A DNA stretch of 43,136 bases. It comes from CBFDBF01 sp050287725. GTDB lineage: Bacteria; Pseudomonadota; Gammaproteobacteria; Chromatiales; Chromatiaceae. Under the pieces are notes generated by a model. That model was not told where the DNA came from. It made no database searches and saw only the letters and a list, made by a program, of their open reading frames with translations. Shown in pieces: positions 1 through 8,672 of the stretch (position 1 is its first letter; every line of letters starts with the position of its first letter). The stretch spans positions 1-43,136 of the forward strand of contig JBNKCL010000031.1 of assembly GCA_050287725.1 (NCBI GenBank), read 5' to 3'. Position numbers and translations under genes: made by a program.

Positions 1-446
1 ATGAAAAATTAGACATAATTTATATGACTATTAAGCGATCTTACCTCTAATTGACGCATAATTAACTCTCATGATTCGAAAATCCCTTATGATTACGGAG
101 GTATACATACACATCAAAAAAGCGCTTCGAAAGCCCGCTCAAGCTCAAGTATCCAAAATTTTTTTTGAAAAAGGCGCTCTTGCGTTCGCGGTGCGGAAAA
201 CTTTTGATGAGTCTGGCAATCCTTTTTTGAGGGATTTTCCAAAGTTGCTTTTGTACTCCCCGAAGTTGATTGTGAAGGCTAGTTGAGATTAGACTAAACG
301 TTTGTTTGGGTGCGGCCCGCCACTCTCCGCGCCGGCGACGAGGGCCCGCTGCCCGCCTGTTTAATGTATTGTTATTGATGTGACAGGCTGAACGAGTATG
401 ATTGCCATGACCGTTTTCAAGGTCGACAATTGGAGTTGAGGTTACT
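1..446. other. AT-rich leader upstream of gyrB, no convincing gene
   Basis: The first ~300 bases are clearly more AT-rich than the rest of the window, and bases ~310-360 then become very GC-rich. An open frame at 71-286 (+) would give a 71-residue basic peptide, but it has no recognisable family, no good Shine-Dalgarno and unconvincing codon use, so I do not call it. The recF gene that commonly precedes gyrB in gammaproteobacteria is not visible here. I see no tRNA-like fold and no cluster of DnaA boxes. Confidence 0.5.
375..402 (+). promoter_or_regulatory. Possible sigma-70 promoter of gyrB
   Basis: TTGATG (375-380) and TATGAT (397-402) are separated by 16 bases, matching 4/6 and 5/6 of the -35 and -10 consensus. 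Transcription would start near 409, leaving a short leader before the GTG/ATG of gyrB. This is pattern matching only. Confidence 0.35.
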
Positions 447-2921
447 GTGAACATGACCGATTTCGAGGACAGCATAGACGTCGCTCCGACCGGGAATACC
501 GGTGGAGAGTCCGGTTACGGAGCCGAACAAATATCAGTTCTGCACGGCCTGGAAGCAGTCCGCAAGCGTCCGGGGATGTACATCGGGAACGTGGAGTCCC
601 CAGAGGGCCTGCACCATATGGTCTACGAGGTCGTGGACAACGCCATCGACGAGCACCTGGCGGGTCACTGCAACACTGTGATCGTGACCATCCTCTTCGA
701 CGGAAGCGTCTCCATCGAGGACAACGGCCGAGGCATTCCCACCGGGATGCACGAGCAGGAGGGCAGACCAGCGGCGGAGGTGGTGATGACCACGCTTCAC
801 GCCGGCGCCAAGTTCAGCGACGAGTCGTACAAGTACTCAGGTGGTCTCCACGGAGTGGGCGTCTCGGTGGTGAACGCCCTTTCCGAGACGCTGCTGCTTA
901 CCATCCAGCGTCAAGGCAAGATCTACCAGCAGGAGTACCGGATGGGGGAGCCGGTAGCGCCCCTGGCGGAGATCGGCGCCTCTGAGAAGAGCGGCACCGA
1001 GATCACCTTCAAGGCCAGTCCCAAGACCTTTACCAATATCGAATTTCACTACGACATCCTGGCCAAACGGTTGCGGGAGCTCTCGTTCCTGAACTCCGGG
1101 GTCCGAATCGTTCTGAAGGAAGAGGGGGAAGGGAAGCAACGGGAAGATGTGTTTGAATACCAGGGCGGGATCCGGGCCTTTGTCGAACACCTGAACCGGA
1201 AGAAGACCCCGTTGCATGAAAGGGTGTTCTACTTCTCCGCCGAGCGCAACGACATCACGGTGGAGTTGGCGATGCAGTGGAACGAGACCTATCAGGAGAA
1301 TATCTTCTGCTTCACCAACAATATCCCTCAGCGGGACGGCGGCACCCATCTCGCCGGTTTCCGGGCCGGGCTGACCCGTACCCTGAACCAATATATCGAA
1401 AACGAAGGGCTGGCCAAGAAACAGAAGGTCAATACCACCGGGGATGACGCCCGGGAGGGGCTTACCGCGGTGTTGTCGGTAAAGGTCCCGGATCCAAAAT
1501 TCTCTTCACAAACAAAGGATAAGCTGGTTTCTTCCGAGGTGAAGGGGATCGTTGAGGCCCTGCTGGCGGATCAGCTGGGGGATTTCTTTCTGGAAAACCC
1601 TGGAGATGCTAGGGCTATTGCCGGAAAGATGATCGAGGCGGCGCGCGCCCGGGAAGCGGCCCGCAAGGCGCGGGAAATGACCCGCCGCAAAGGGGTTCTG
1701 GATATCGCCGGTCTGCCCGGAAAACTGGCCGACTGCCAGGAGAAAGACCCGGCGCTCTCCGAACTCTACCTGGTGGAGGGGGACTCCGCCGGCGGCTCCG
1801 CCAAACAGGGGCGGGACCGGCGCACCCAGGCGATCCTCCCTTTGAAGGGCAAGATCCTGAATGTGGAAAAGGCGCGTTTCGACAAGATGCTCTCTTCCGC
1901 GGAGGTCGGTACCCTGATCACCGCTCTGGGGTGCGGCATCGGGCGGGAGGAGTTCAATCCCGATAAGCTGCGGTACCACCGGATCATCATCATGACCGAC
2001 GCCGACGTGGACGGCGCCCATATCCGTACCCTGTTGTTGACCTTCTTCTATCGGCAAATGCCGGAACTGATCGAGCGCGGGCATATCTTTATCGCCCAGC
2101 CGCCCCTCTATAAAGTGAAGCGTGGAAAGCAGGAGCAGTACCTGAAGGACGACGCGGATCTGAACCGTTATCTGCTGCAGAGCGCCCTGGAGGGCGCCGC
2201 GCTCTATGTGGCCGGCGACGCGCCGGCACTGGCCGATACCGCGCTGGAAGGGTTGGCGCTCCAGTTTCAGGCGGCCATGGGGACGGTGGCCCGGCTCGGG
2301 AAACGGTATGACGATACGGTGGTGGAGCATCTTATCTACCAGCCGCGCGTGGATCAGGTGCTGTTGGCGGATCCGGAGCAGTTGTCCGGGTGGCTGGAGG
2401 AGTTTGCCGCCCTGCTGAATGCGGAGCGGGGCCTCACCGACCGCTATCACCTGGAGGCGGTGGCGCCGGATGAAACGGGGGCCGGCGCGCTTCGCCTGAT
2501 TCGGCGGGTGCACGGGATCGAGACCGAGAACCTCCTGCCGTTTGAGTTTTTTGCCGGCGGTGAATATCGTCGCCTGGTGGAGCTGGGCGATCAGCTCGCC
2601 GGCCTGATCGGAGCGGGGGCCTTTGTCCAGCGCGGGGAACGCAAGACCGAGATCGGGAGTTTCAAGCAGGCCCTGGAGTGGTTGTTGGAGGAGGCGAAGC
2701 GGGGGCAGAATATCCAGCGCTATAAGGGTCTGGGCGAAATGAATCCGGAACAGCTTTGGGAAACCACCATGAATCCGGAGACCCGGCGGCTGTTACGGGT
2801 GGATATCGAAGATGCCGTGGGCGCCGACATGATTTTCACCACCCTGATGGGGGATCAGGTGGAGCCGCGGCGCGAGTTCATTGAGCAGAACGCCCTCGCG
2901 GTTGAGAACCTGGATATCTGA
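447..2921 (+). CDS. gyrB: DNA gyrase subunit B
   Basis: This is the ATPase subunit of the GyrA2B2 type II topoisomerase, which introduces negative supercoils. At 824 residues it is close to the E. coli length (804). The N-terminal GHKL ATPase domain shows VVDNAIDE, DNGRGIP and GGLHGVG. A transducer domain follows. The TOPRIM domain has EGDSAGG near residue 442 and the metal-binding DADVDG near residue 517, and PGKLADCQ just before it belongs to the quinolone-determining region. The extra ~150 residues after TOPRIM are the insert typical of proteobacterial GyrB, and the C-terminus keeps RYKGLGEMNPEQLW. The start is GTG at 447 or ATG at 453; a TGAGGT at 437-442 serves either. It converges on plsC, with the stop codons only 15 bases apart. 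Confidence 0.98.
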   Translation: MNMTDFEDSIDVAPTGNTGGESGYGAEQISVLHGLEAVRKRPGMYIGNVESPEGLHHMVYEVVDNAIDEHLAGHCNTVIVTILFDGSVSIEDNGRGIPTGMHEQEGRPAAEVVMTTLHAGAKFSDESYKYSGGLHGVGVSVVNALSETLLLTIQRQGKIYQQEYRMGEPVAPLAEIGASEKSGTEITFKASPKTFTNIEFHYDILAKRLRELSFLNSGVRIVLKEEGEGKQREDVFEYQGGIRAFVEHLNRKKTPLHERVFYFSAERNDITVELAMQWNETYQENIFCFTNNIPQRDGGTHLAGFRAGLTRTLNQYIENEGLAKKQKVNTTGDDAREGLTAVLSVKVPDPKFSSQTKDKLVSSEVKGIVEALLADQLGDFFLENPGDARAIAGKMIEAARAREAARKAREMTRRKGVLDIAGLPGKLADCQEKDPALSELYLVEGDSAGGSAKQGRDRRTQAILPLKGKILNVEKARFDKMLSSAEVGTLITALGCGIGREEFNPDKLRYHRIIIMTDADVDGAHIRTLLLTFFYRQMPELIERGHIFIAQPPLYKVKRGKQEQYLKDDADLNRYLLQSALEGAALYVAGDAPALADTALEGLALQFQAAMGTVARLGKRYDDTVVEHLIYQPRVDQVLLADPEQLSGWLEEFAALLNAERGLTDRYHLEAVAPDETGAGALRLIRRVHGIETENLLPFEFFAGGEYRRLVELGDQLAGLIGAGAFVQRGERKTEIGSFKQALEWLLEEAKRGQNIQRYKGLGEMNPEQLWETTMNPETRRLLRVDIEDAVGADMIFTTLMGDQVEPRREFIEQNALAVENLDI

Positions 2922-2938
2922 GTAAGTAAATACTTACT
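2921..2938. repeat. Perfect 8-bp inverted repeat between gyrB and plsC
   Basis: AGTAAGTA and TACTTACT flank a two-base AA centre. The element spans the gyrB stop codon and the plsC stop codon, filling the whole gap between these convergent genes. It lacks a T-tract, so it is not a canonical terminator, though it could stop transcription from either side or protect 3' ends. Confidence 0.5.
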
Positions 2939-3686
2939 ATTTCTGTGCGCCCCTTTCCGCAAGGGAAGGGGGAGTCTGCGGCAGGGTCTCCATGGTGGTT
3001 TCGATCCACTCCTCCACCCGCTGATTGATCTCGTTTGCGGAGAGCCCCCGGGTCTCGATCGGCTCGCCCACCACCATCTGGATGGTGCCGGGGTATTTGC
3101 GGATGTCGCGGCGCCGCCAGAAGACCCCCGCGTTATGGGCGATGGGTACCACCGGATAACCGGAGCGTTCCGCCAATATGGCGCCCCCGGCACCGTATCT
3201 TTTTCTCTCCCCCGGTGCGGTGCGTGTCCCTTCCGGGAAGATCACCACCCAGTCTCCCTGCTGCAGCCGCCGGGTTCCCTCCTCAACCACCTGTTTCAGG
3301 GCCGCACGTCCCAGCGAACGGTCGATGCCGATGGCGTTGCCCGCGCGCAGGGCCCAGCCGAAAATCGGGATTTGCATCAACTCTTTCTTCAGGACCCAGG
3401 CCTGATTGGGGGGCAGCAATCCCCGCAGCGACATGGTCTCCCAAGTGGACTGATGCTTGGAGAGGATGATGGCGTTGGTGTGCGGCAGTTTTTCCCAGCC
3501 GTGGATTTCGTAATCGAGGCCACACACATGTTTAAGCAGCCAAAGATTGATCCGGCCCCAGGCGTTACCGAACCATCCGACCTTTTTGGGCGACAGAAAC
3601 CAGCCGATGGTGAACATGGGGGTCGCGCAGATCACGGTGGCGATGATAAGAAAAAAGAAATAGATCAGGGAACGGATCAGGATCAT
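2937..3686 (-). CDS. plsC: 1-acyl-sn-glycerol-3-phosphate acyltransferase
   Basis: It transfers an acyl chain to lysophosphatidic acid to give phosphatidic acid, the second acylation of membrane phospholipid synthesis. The 249-residue protein starts with a hydrophobic anchor (residues ~5-30). The acyltransferase block HQSTWET is the HX4E variant seen in this proteobacterial subgroup. The substrate-binding blocks GIDRS and FPEGTR follow in the usual order. The ATG overlaps the gmhB stop codon by four bases (ATGA), so the two are translationally coupled. It is the last gene of the glyQ operon. Its C-terminal tail is encoded by a hairpin and is probably dispensable. Confidence 0.93.
   Translation of the reverse strand: MILIRSLIYFFFLIIATVICATPMFTIGWFLSPKKVGWFGNAWGRINLWLLKHVCGLDYEIHGWEKLPHTNAIILSKHQSTWETMSLRGLLPPNQAWVLKKELMQIPIFGWALRAGNAIGIDRSLGRAALKQVVEEGTRRLQQGDWVVIFPEGTRTAPGERKRYGAGGAILAERSGYPVVPIAHNAGVFWRRRDIRKYPGTIQMVVGEPIETRGLSANEINQRVEEWIETTMETLPQTPPSLAERGAQK
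2950..2971. repeat. 9-bp hairpin in the 3' end of plsC
   Basis: A left arm beginning CCCCTTTCC pairs with GGGAAGGGG around a GCAA tetraloop, with one G-T wobble. It encodes the last residues of PlsC. Read on the plus strand it lies directly downstream of gyrB and could end gyrB transcripts, but no T-run follows. Confidence 0.4.
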
Positions 3687-4246
3687 GAGTTCCGGTCTCC
3701 GGAAGCGGCGGTTTCCAGCAAGGCGTCCACCGCGGCTGCGAGGTCACGGTAAACGGGGATCCGCTGGTCATGGTTCAAGGCGTGCAGGGTTTTTTCTCCT
3801 TTGCCGGTCAACACCAGGATCGGTTGTGCCCCCACTCCTTCGGCGGCCTGCAGGTCGCGCAGGCTGTCACCGATCGCCGGCACCCCCGCGAGATCGATCC
3901 GGAACTGTTCGGCGATCTGTTGCAACAACCCGGTTCCGGGTTTGCGGCAGTCGCAGTGGTCATCGGGTCCGTGCGGGCAGAAGAAGATCCCGTCCAGACG
4001 CCCGCCCGCCTGTCGTAGCGAGTCCTGCATCTTTTGGTGAATTCGTTGCAACATGGCCAGATCGAAAAGGCCGCGGGCGATCCCGGACTGGTTGGTGGCC
4101 ACCACGACCCGGAAGCCGGCGCGGTTGAGCCGTGCGATGGCGTCGAGACTGCCGGGGATGGGGCGCCACTCGTCGGGGGACTTGATATAGGCGTCCGAGT
4201 CCTCGTTAATGACACCGTCCCGGTCCAGTATTATGGTTTTCGTCAT
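3683..4246 (-). CDS. gmhB: D-glycero-beta-D-manno-heptose-1,7-bisphosphate 7-phosphatase
   Basis: This HAD-family phosphatase removes the C7 phosphate in ADP-heptose synthesis for the lipopolysaccharide inner core. The product is 187 residues (E. coli 191) if it starts at the ATG at 4246; the open frame extends further upstream, but that extension is not protein-like. It begins with the catalytic DRDGVIN (DxD motif). TNQSGIARG follows, then the structural zinc loop with the pattern C-x-H-x(5)-C-x-C (CPHGPDDHCDC), then the HAD motif GDSLRDL. It ends with a four-base overlap with plsC. The glyS-gmhB-plsC neighbourhood is common in gammaproteobacteria. Confidence 0.95.
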   Translation of the reverse strand: MTKTIILDRDGVINEDSDAYIKSPDEWRPIPGSLDAIARLNRAGFRVVVATNQSGIARGLFDLAMLQRIHQKMQDSLRQAGGRLDGIFFCPHGPDDHCDCRKPGTGLLQQIAEQFRIDLAGVPAIGDSLRDLQAAEGVGAQPILVLTGKGEKTLHALNHDQRIPVYRDLAAAVDALLETAASGDRNS

Positions 4247-4298
4247 CGAATCAGGTTGGAGCGGCGGATGCGAAGATCGTTTGCAAGGCCGAACCGGT

Positions 4299-4640
4299 TC
4301 ATTCCATGTCGTTGAAATCGGAGACCCGAATACGGCCGTCGACCATGCGCGATTTCCGCTGTTGCAGTTTTTCCATTTTTTCCCAGAAGGCCGCATTCAG
4401 GTCGAAATCCTGGGCGATGGCGGTCCCCATCACCAGGATCAGGAGGTCGGCCACCTCCTCCGCCAACAGCTCGCGGCTCTTGCCCTTGGTGACGCAGGCG
4501 GAGATCTCACCCAACTCCTCGGCCATCAACGCCACCCGGTAGTTCATCTCCTCGCCGCCGTTCTCGCGAAACCGGTGTTTGTGGTGAAACGCCTGAACCT
4601 CGGCCATCATGGCGTCCCAGGAGTCTGCATGCGATCCCAT
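4299..4640 (-). CDS. MazG-like nucleotide pyrophosphohydrolase
   Basis: This 113-residue all-alpha protein resembles the MazG / iMazG nucleoside triphosphate pyrophosphohydrolases. The metal-binding signature is present as EELGE followed by EEVADLL, giving the two E-x-x-E/D pairs that hold magnesium in the family. Family members hydrolyse (d)NTPs, often aberrant ones, to monophosphate and pyrophosphate; the substrate here cannot be told. It begins 12 bases after the glyS stop and lies 52 bases before gmhB, so it is an extra member of the glyQS-gmhB-plsC operon. Confidence 0.8.
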   Translation of the reverse strand: MGSHADSWDAMMAEVQAFHHKHRFRENGGEEMNYRVALMAEELGEISACVTKGKSRELLAEEVADLLILVMGTAIAQDFDLNAAFWEKMEKLQQRKSRMVDGRIRVSDFNDME

Positions 4641-4652
4641 GTGGTGTACCTC

Positions 4653-6737
4653 TCAGGAATGGAGACAGGAGACGTCCGCAACCTCAAGAAACAGATTTTC
4701 CAGAGAGTGCAACAGCGCCAGCCGGTTACTCCGCACCGCAAGATCGTCGTCCATCACCATGACTTGATCGAAAAACTCATCCACCGGTCCGCGCAGTTCC
4801 GCCAGTGCCCGCAGGGTCCCTTCGTAATCGCCATGCTCCAGCAGCGGCAGGACCCGGCTGGTCATATCGGTGATCTTGCGGCTGAGCCGTTCTTCCTCAT
4901 CCTGTCGGAACAGGGCGGGGTCCACGGTAGCGGGGATTTGGCTGTCCGCCTTGCGCAGGATATTGCGGATGCGTTTGTTGGCGGCCGCCAGAGAGGCCGC
5001 TTCCGGAAAATGGCCGAATTGAATCACAGCATGCAACCGCCGGTCGAAATCGGCGATGCTGCCGAAGCCGGAGCCGACCACCGCCTGAAAACTCTCCACC
5101 GGGATGCCCTGTTCCGTATAGAGCCCCTTCAGCCGTTCCAGCAGGAAGGCCCGCAGCTCCGCTTGCAGCGCCGCCGAATCGGCGGACTCAAACAGCGAAA
5201 CGATCCCGGCCGCCGCCTGTTGCAACAGACCGTCCAGCGGCAGGTCCAGATAGTGTTCCTTCATGATTCGCAGAGCGCCGAGCGCGGCGCGCCGCAGGCC
5301 GAACGGGTCCTTGTCGCCGGTAGGCTTGTCGCCGGCGGCGAAGATGCCCAGCAGGGTATCGATTCGTTCCGCCAGCGCGATCGCGATGCCGGTGCGGGTC
5401 CGGGGCAGTTCGTCTCCCGAGAAGCGCGGCATGTAGAATTCGTCCATCGCCTCCGCCAGCTCGGTGGGCTCCCCGTCGCGCCGCGCCTGGTAGCGGCCCA
5501 TGATCCCCTGCATCTCCGGGAACTCGTACACCATCTCGGTCATCAGGTCGCAGCGGCTTAACATCCCGGCGCGTTGGGTCAACTCCCGGTCGCCGCCGAT
5601 GCGTCCGGCGATGTAGCGCGCCAGTTCGGCCACCCGGACCGACTTCTCGTACATCGTTCCGAGCTTTTGGTGGAAGGTAACGTTGCGGAGCGAGTCGAGG
5701 CGATCCTCCAGCCGCCGCTTACCGTCCTGTTGCCAGAAAAACATGGCATCGGCCAGACGCGGACGGATCACCCGCTGGTTGCCCTCCTGGATCAGTTCCG
5801 GTTGCGGGCTGTCGATGTTGGCGATGGTGATGAAGTGGTTCATCAGCTTGCCCTCGCCGTCGAACAGCGGAAAGTATTTTTGGTTCCCCTTCATGGTGGC
5901 GACCAACGCCTCTTGCGGTACCTCGAGGAAACGTTCCTCGAAGCTGGCGCTGATCGGGACCGGCCACTCGTTCAGGGCGGTGACCTCATCCAACAACTCA
6001 TCGTCCAGATCGGGACGGCCGGCGAGGGCGGCGGCGCTTTGCAGGACCGCTTCCCGGATCTTCTCCTTGCGGGTTTCGAAACCGGCGATCACCCGGCCCA
6101 TATCCTCCAGCACCGAGATGTAATCATCCGGGTTGAAGATGGTGATGGCCGAAGGGTGGTGGAAGCGGTGGCCATGGGTCAGGCGATCCGCCTTGGCGTC
6201 GAGCAGGGTACAGTCGACCACCCGGTCGCCGTGCAGGAACAGCAGCCAGTGCACCGGGCGCACGAATTGCGCCTCGGATGCGCCCCAGCGCATGCGTTTC
6301 GGAATCGGCAGTTTGTTAAGGGCGTGTTCGGCGATACCGGGCAGGAGCCGGGAGGCGTCCTGTCCGGACTCCTCCACTTGATACACAAGCCAGCTCCCTT
6401 TGTCGGTCTCCAGATTGCCGAGTTTGTCGACCGTGGTACCGCAGGAGCGGGCGAAACCCTCGGCCGCCGGGGTCGGATTGCCGTCACCGTCATAAGCCGC
6501 CTGCAGGGCCGGGCCGCGGCGCTCGACCTGGCGGTCCGGCTGGCGCAAGGCGCACTCCTGGATCCGCAGCGCGAGTCGACGGGGCGTGGCGAAGGTTTCG
6601 ACCTGGCCGTGCGCGAGACCCGCCTGCGCGAGACCCGCGACGAAGTGCTCGGTCAAGGCCAGGGAGAGTCGCTTCAGCGCCTTGGGCGGCAACTCTTCGG
6701 TGCCGAGTTCGAACAGCAGGGTGGCGCGTTCAGCCAT
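4653..6737 (-). CDS. glyS: Glycyl-tRNA synthetase beta subunit
   Basis: This is the tRNA-binding subunit of the bacterial alpha2beta2 glycyl-tRNA synthetase. At 694 residues it is the usual length (E. coli 689). The N-terminus LLFELGTEELPPKAL is diagnostic of the family, and the C-terminal ~150 residues are the anticodon-binding part (FDQVMVMDDD near the end). Its ATG overlaps the end of glyQ by eight bases, so the two subunits are translationally coupled, as expected for a fixed-ratio complex. Confidence 0.97.
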   Translation of the reverse strand: MAERATLLFELGTEELPPKALKRLSLALTEHFVAGLAQAGLAHGQVETFATPRRLALRIQECALRQPDRQVERRGPALQAAYDGDGNPTPAAEGFARSCGTTVDKLGNLETDKGSWLVYQVEESGQDASRLLPGIAEHALNKLPIPKRMRWGASEAQFVRPVHWLLFLHGDRVVDCTLLDAKADRLTHGHRFHHPSAITIFNPDDYISVLEDMGRVIAGFETRKEKIREAVLQSAAALAGRPDLDDELLDEVTALNEWPVPISASFEERFLEVPQEALVATMKGNQKYFPLFDGEGKLMNHFITIANIDSPQPELIQEGNQRVIRPRLADAMFFWQQDGKRRLEDRLDSLRNVTFHQKLGTMYEKSVRVAELARYIAGRIGGDRELTQRAGMLSRCDLMTEMVYEFPEMQGIMGRYQARRDGEPTELAEAMDEFYMPRFSGDELPRTRTGIAIALAERIDTLLGIFAAGDKPTGDKDPFGLRRAALGALRIMKEHYLDLPLDGLLQQAAAGIVSLFESADSAALQAELRAFLLERLKGLYTEQGIPVESFQAVVGSGFGSIADFDRRLHAVIQFGHFPEAASLAAANKRIRNILRKADSQIPATVDPALFRQDEEERLSRKITDMTSRVLPLLEHGDYEGTLRALAELRGPVDEFFDQVMVMDDDLAVRSNRLALLHSLENLFLEVADVSCLHS

Positions 6738-7662
6738 GGGCCACCTCCGGCGAAGATTTCAACATGGGGAAGCCCAGCTTTTCGCGGGCGTCGTAGTAGG
6801 CCTGGGCCACGGCGCGGGCCAGGGCGCGCACCCGCAGGATATAGCGCTGACGCTCGGTGACCGAGATGGCGTGGCGGGCGTCCAGCAGGTTGAAGGTATG
6901 GGAGGCCTTCAGCACCTGCTCATAGGCGGGTAGCGGCAGGCCCGCCTCGATCAGCCGCTGCGAGTCCCGCTCGCATTGATCGAACAGGCCGAACAGGAAA
7001 TCCACGTCGGCATGCTCGAAGTTATAGGCGGACTGTTCCACCTCGTTCTGATGAAAGACATCGCCGTAGGTGACCGGACCCTGGGGGCCCTCGGTCCAGA
7101 CCAGGTCGAAGACGCTCTCCACCTCCTGCAGATACATGGCGATGCGTTCCAGACCGTAGGTGATCTCGCCGGTCACCGGCCGGCAGTCGAGGCCGCCCAC
7201 CTGCTGAAAATAGGTGAACTGGGTGACCTCCATGCCGTTCAGCCATACCTCCCAGCCCAGGCCCCAGGCGCCCAGCGTGGGCGATTCCCAGTTGTCTTCC
7301 ACGAACCGGATGTCATGCACCTGCGGGTCGAGCCCGAGCATTTTCAGGGAACCGAGATAGAGCTCCTGGATATCAAGCGGGTTGGGTTTCATCACCACCT
7401 GATACTGGTAATAGTGCTGCAACCGATTGGGATTCTCCCCATAGCGGCCGTCGGTGGGACGACGCGAGGGTTGCACATAGGCGGCGTTCCACGGCTCCGG
7501 GCCGATGGAACGTAGGAAAGTGGCGGTATGAAAGGTGCCGGCGCCCATCTCCATATCATAGGGCTGCAGGATCACACACCCCTGGTCGGCCCAATACTGT
7601 TCCAGCGCGAAGATCAGTCCCTGGAAGGTGGCGGCGCCCGGGGTTCGGTTGGTAGTCGACAT
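6730..7662 (-). CDS. glyQ: Glycyl-tRNA synthetase alpha subunit
   Basis: This is the catalytic class II subunit, which forms glycyl-adenylate and works with GlyS. The 310-residue protein (E. coli 303) has the strongly conserved start FQGLIFALEQYWADQGC, the block GAGTFHTATFLRSIGPEPW, and YVQPSRRPTDGRYGENPNR. It is the first gene of a five-gene minus-strand operon that continues with glyS, the MazG-like gene, gmhB and plsC. Confidence 0.98.
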   Translation of the reverse strand: MSTTNRTPGAATFQGLIFALEQYWADQGCVILQPYDMEMGAGTFHTATFLRSIGPEPWNAAYVQPSRRPTDGRYGENPNRLQHYYQYQVVMKPNPLDIQELYLGSLKMLGLDPQVHDIRFVEDNWESPTLGAWGLGWEVWLNGMEVTQFTYFQQVGGLDCRPVTGEITYGLERIAMYLQEVESVFDLVWTEGPQGPVTYGDVFHQNEVEQSAYNFEHADVDFLFGLFDQCERDSQRLIEAGLPLPAYEQVLKASHTFNLLDARHAISVTERQRYILRVRALARAVAQAYYDAREKLGFPMLKSSPEVAHG

Positions 7663-7688
7663 GGTTCGGGGTCGAGCCTCTGAATATT

Positions 7689-7749
7689 GCGGTTACGAGA
7701 AGCGAGTAAGTATATCCCCCCGCGGGGTTTGATGGCTAACCGCAACCCC
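7689..7749 (-). promoter_or_regulatory. Nested inverted repeats in the glyQ upstream region
   Basis: GCGGTTA (7689-7695) pairs with TAACCGC (7737-7743), GGGGTT (7724-7729) with AACCCC (7744-7749), and CCCCGCGGGG (7718-7727) is self-complementary. These lie ahead of glyQ in the 195-base gap 7663-7857. They could form alternative hairpins in the leader mRNA or end transcripts of the upstream methyltransferase genes. No known leader class (for example a T-box) is recognisable. Confidence 0.3.
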
Positions 7750-7857
7750 GGAATTTATGCATTGGCGCAGGCGGGCGCCCGGAGAATCTCCCCGGGGCCG
7801 CAAGCAGGCAGCAGGTGAAAGCGCCGCGACGGTGGTCGCGGGGGATTGGCGACCGGC

Positions 7858-8589
7858 TCAGCTCTTTTCGAGGCGCAGATAGGTCTGGGGGGAGAGCCCG
7901 TACCGCACCGGGAAGGCGCCGGTGCATCGCAAGCCGACTGCTTTCAGGTCCTTTTCCAGGATACGAAACCAGATCGGCACGCGATCCGTGGGTCGCCGAT
8001 TGGTAAGGAGATTTTTCAGATGAAAACGCAGGGCGGAAAAGGCAAAGTTGGAAAAATAGGAGATAACCACCACACCCTTCGAGATCCGCGCCATTTCGGC
8101 AAGCGCCTTACGACGCATGTCCGGGGTGGGAAAGTGGTGCAGGAGACGGTTGCAGATTACGGCGTCGAATTCCGCATCCTCGAAGGAGGTTTGCATGACG
8201 TTCTGCTGTGTAAACCGCATATGATCCGGGAGGCTGGGATTGCCGCTAACGGCCAGATAGGACTCGATCGCCTGGTCCAACATATGGGACGACGAGTCGG
8301 CTGCGGTAACCCGATAGCCGCGCTCTTCCAGTAACGGCTCCAAGCGGCCGCTGCCGCAGGGGAGATCCAGTACGGCCGCGCCGCGAGCGACGCCATGGAG
8401 TGCGTTTTCTATGCAGCGCCACTCGCGCAGATTGCGGGGCGTCACGATATTTTTCCTGGCGCGATACTGTTGCGCCACTTGCGGCGTATCAAAACGGTCG
8501 CGAATCTCTTGCATCAACCGCTGCTCGGTTTCCGTGATGGACAGAGTGTCCTCTTGAGGTGCAAGACTGGATGTTTGGTGAGAGGCCAT
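7858..8589 (-). CDS. Class I SAM-dependent methyltransferase, unknown substrate
   Basis: The 243-residue protein carries the Rossmann-type SAM-binding motif I (VLDLPCGSGRLEPLL, residues ~73-87), an acidic residue ending strand 2 (VTAADSSSHML) and a motif IV-like FDAVICNRLLHHF. No signal peptide or membrane segment is seen. The substrate cannot be told; small molecules, quinones and lipids are all possible in this fold. It lies 83 bases downstream of a second methyltransferase with matching motifs, so the pair may be a tandem duplication. An 83-base gap precedes it and a 195-base gap separates it from glyQ. Confidence 0.8.
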   Translation of the reverse strand: MASHQTSSLAPQEDTLSITETEQRLMQEIRDRFDTPQVAQQYRARKNIVTPRNLREWRCIENALHGVARGAAVLDLPCGSGRLEPLLEERGYRVTAADSSSHMLDQAIESYLAVSGNPSLPDHMRFTQQNVMQTSFEDAEFDAVICNRLLHHFPTPDMRRKALAEMARISKGVVVISYFSNFAFSALRFHLKNLLTNRRPTDRVPIWFRILEKDLKAVGLRCTGAFPVRYGLSPQTYLRLEKS

Positions 8590-8672
8590 TTGTGGTCGGG
8601 TCCTTTTTTGGAATTGTTATTGGCCGCAGCAAACGGCTAATGAAATTGGAGTTGGAAAATTTCGCATACCGA

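Noticed and set aside
71..286. 71-codon open frame upstream of gyrB
   Set aside because: No ribosome-binding site, no recognisable family, AT-rich leader context.
4209..5561. Long plus-strand open frame opposite glyS
   Set aside because: It is the antisense of glyS, gmhB and the MazG-like gene, which are unmistakable; GC-rich antisense frames often stay open.
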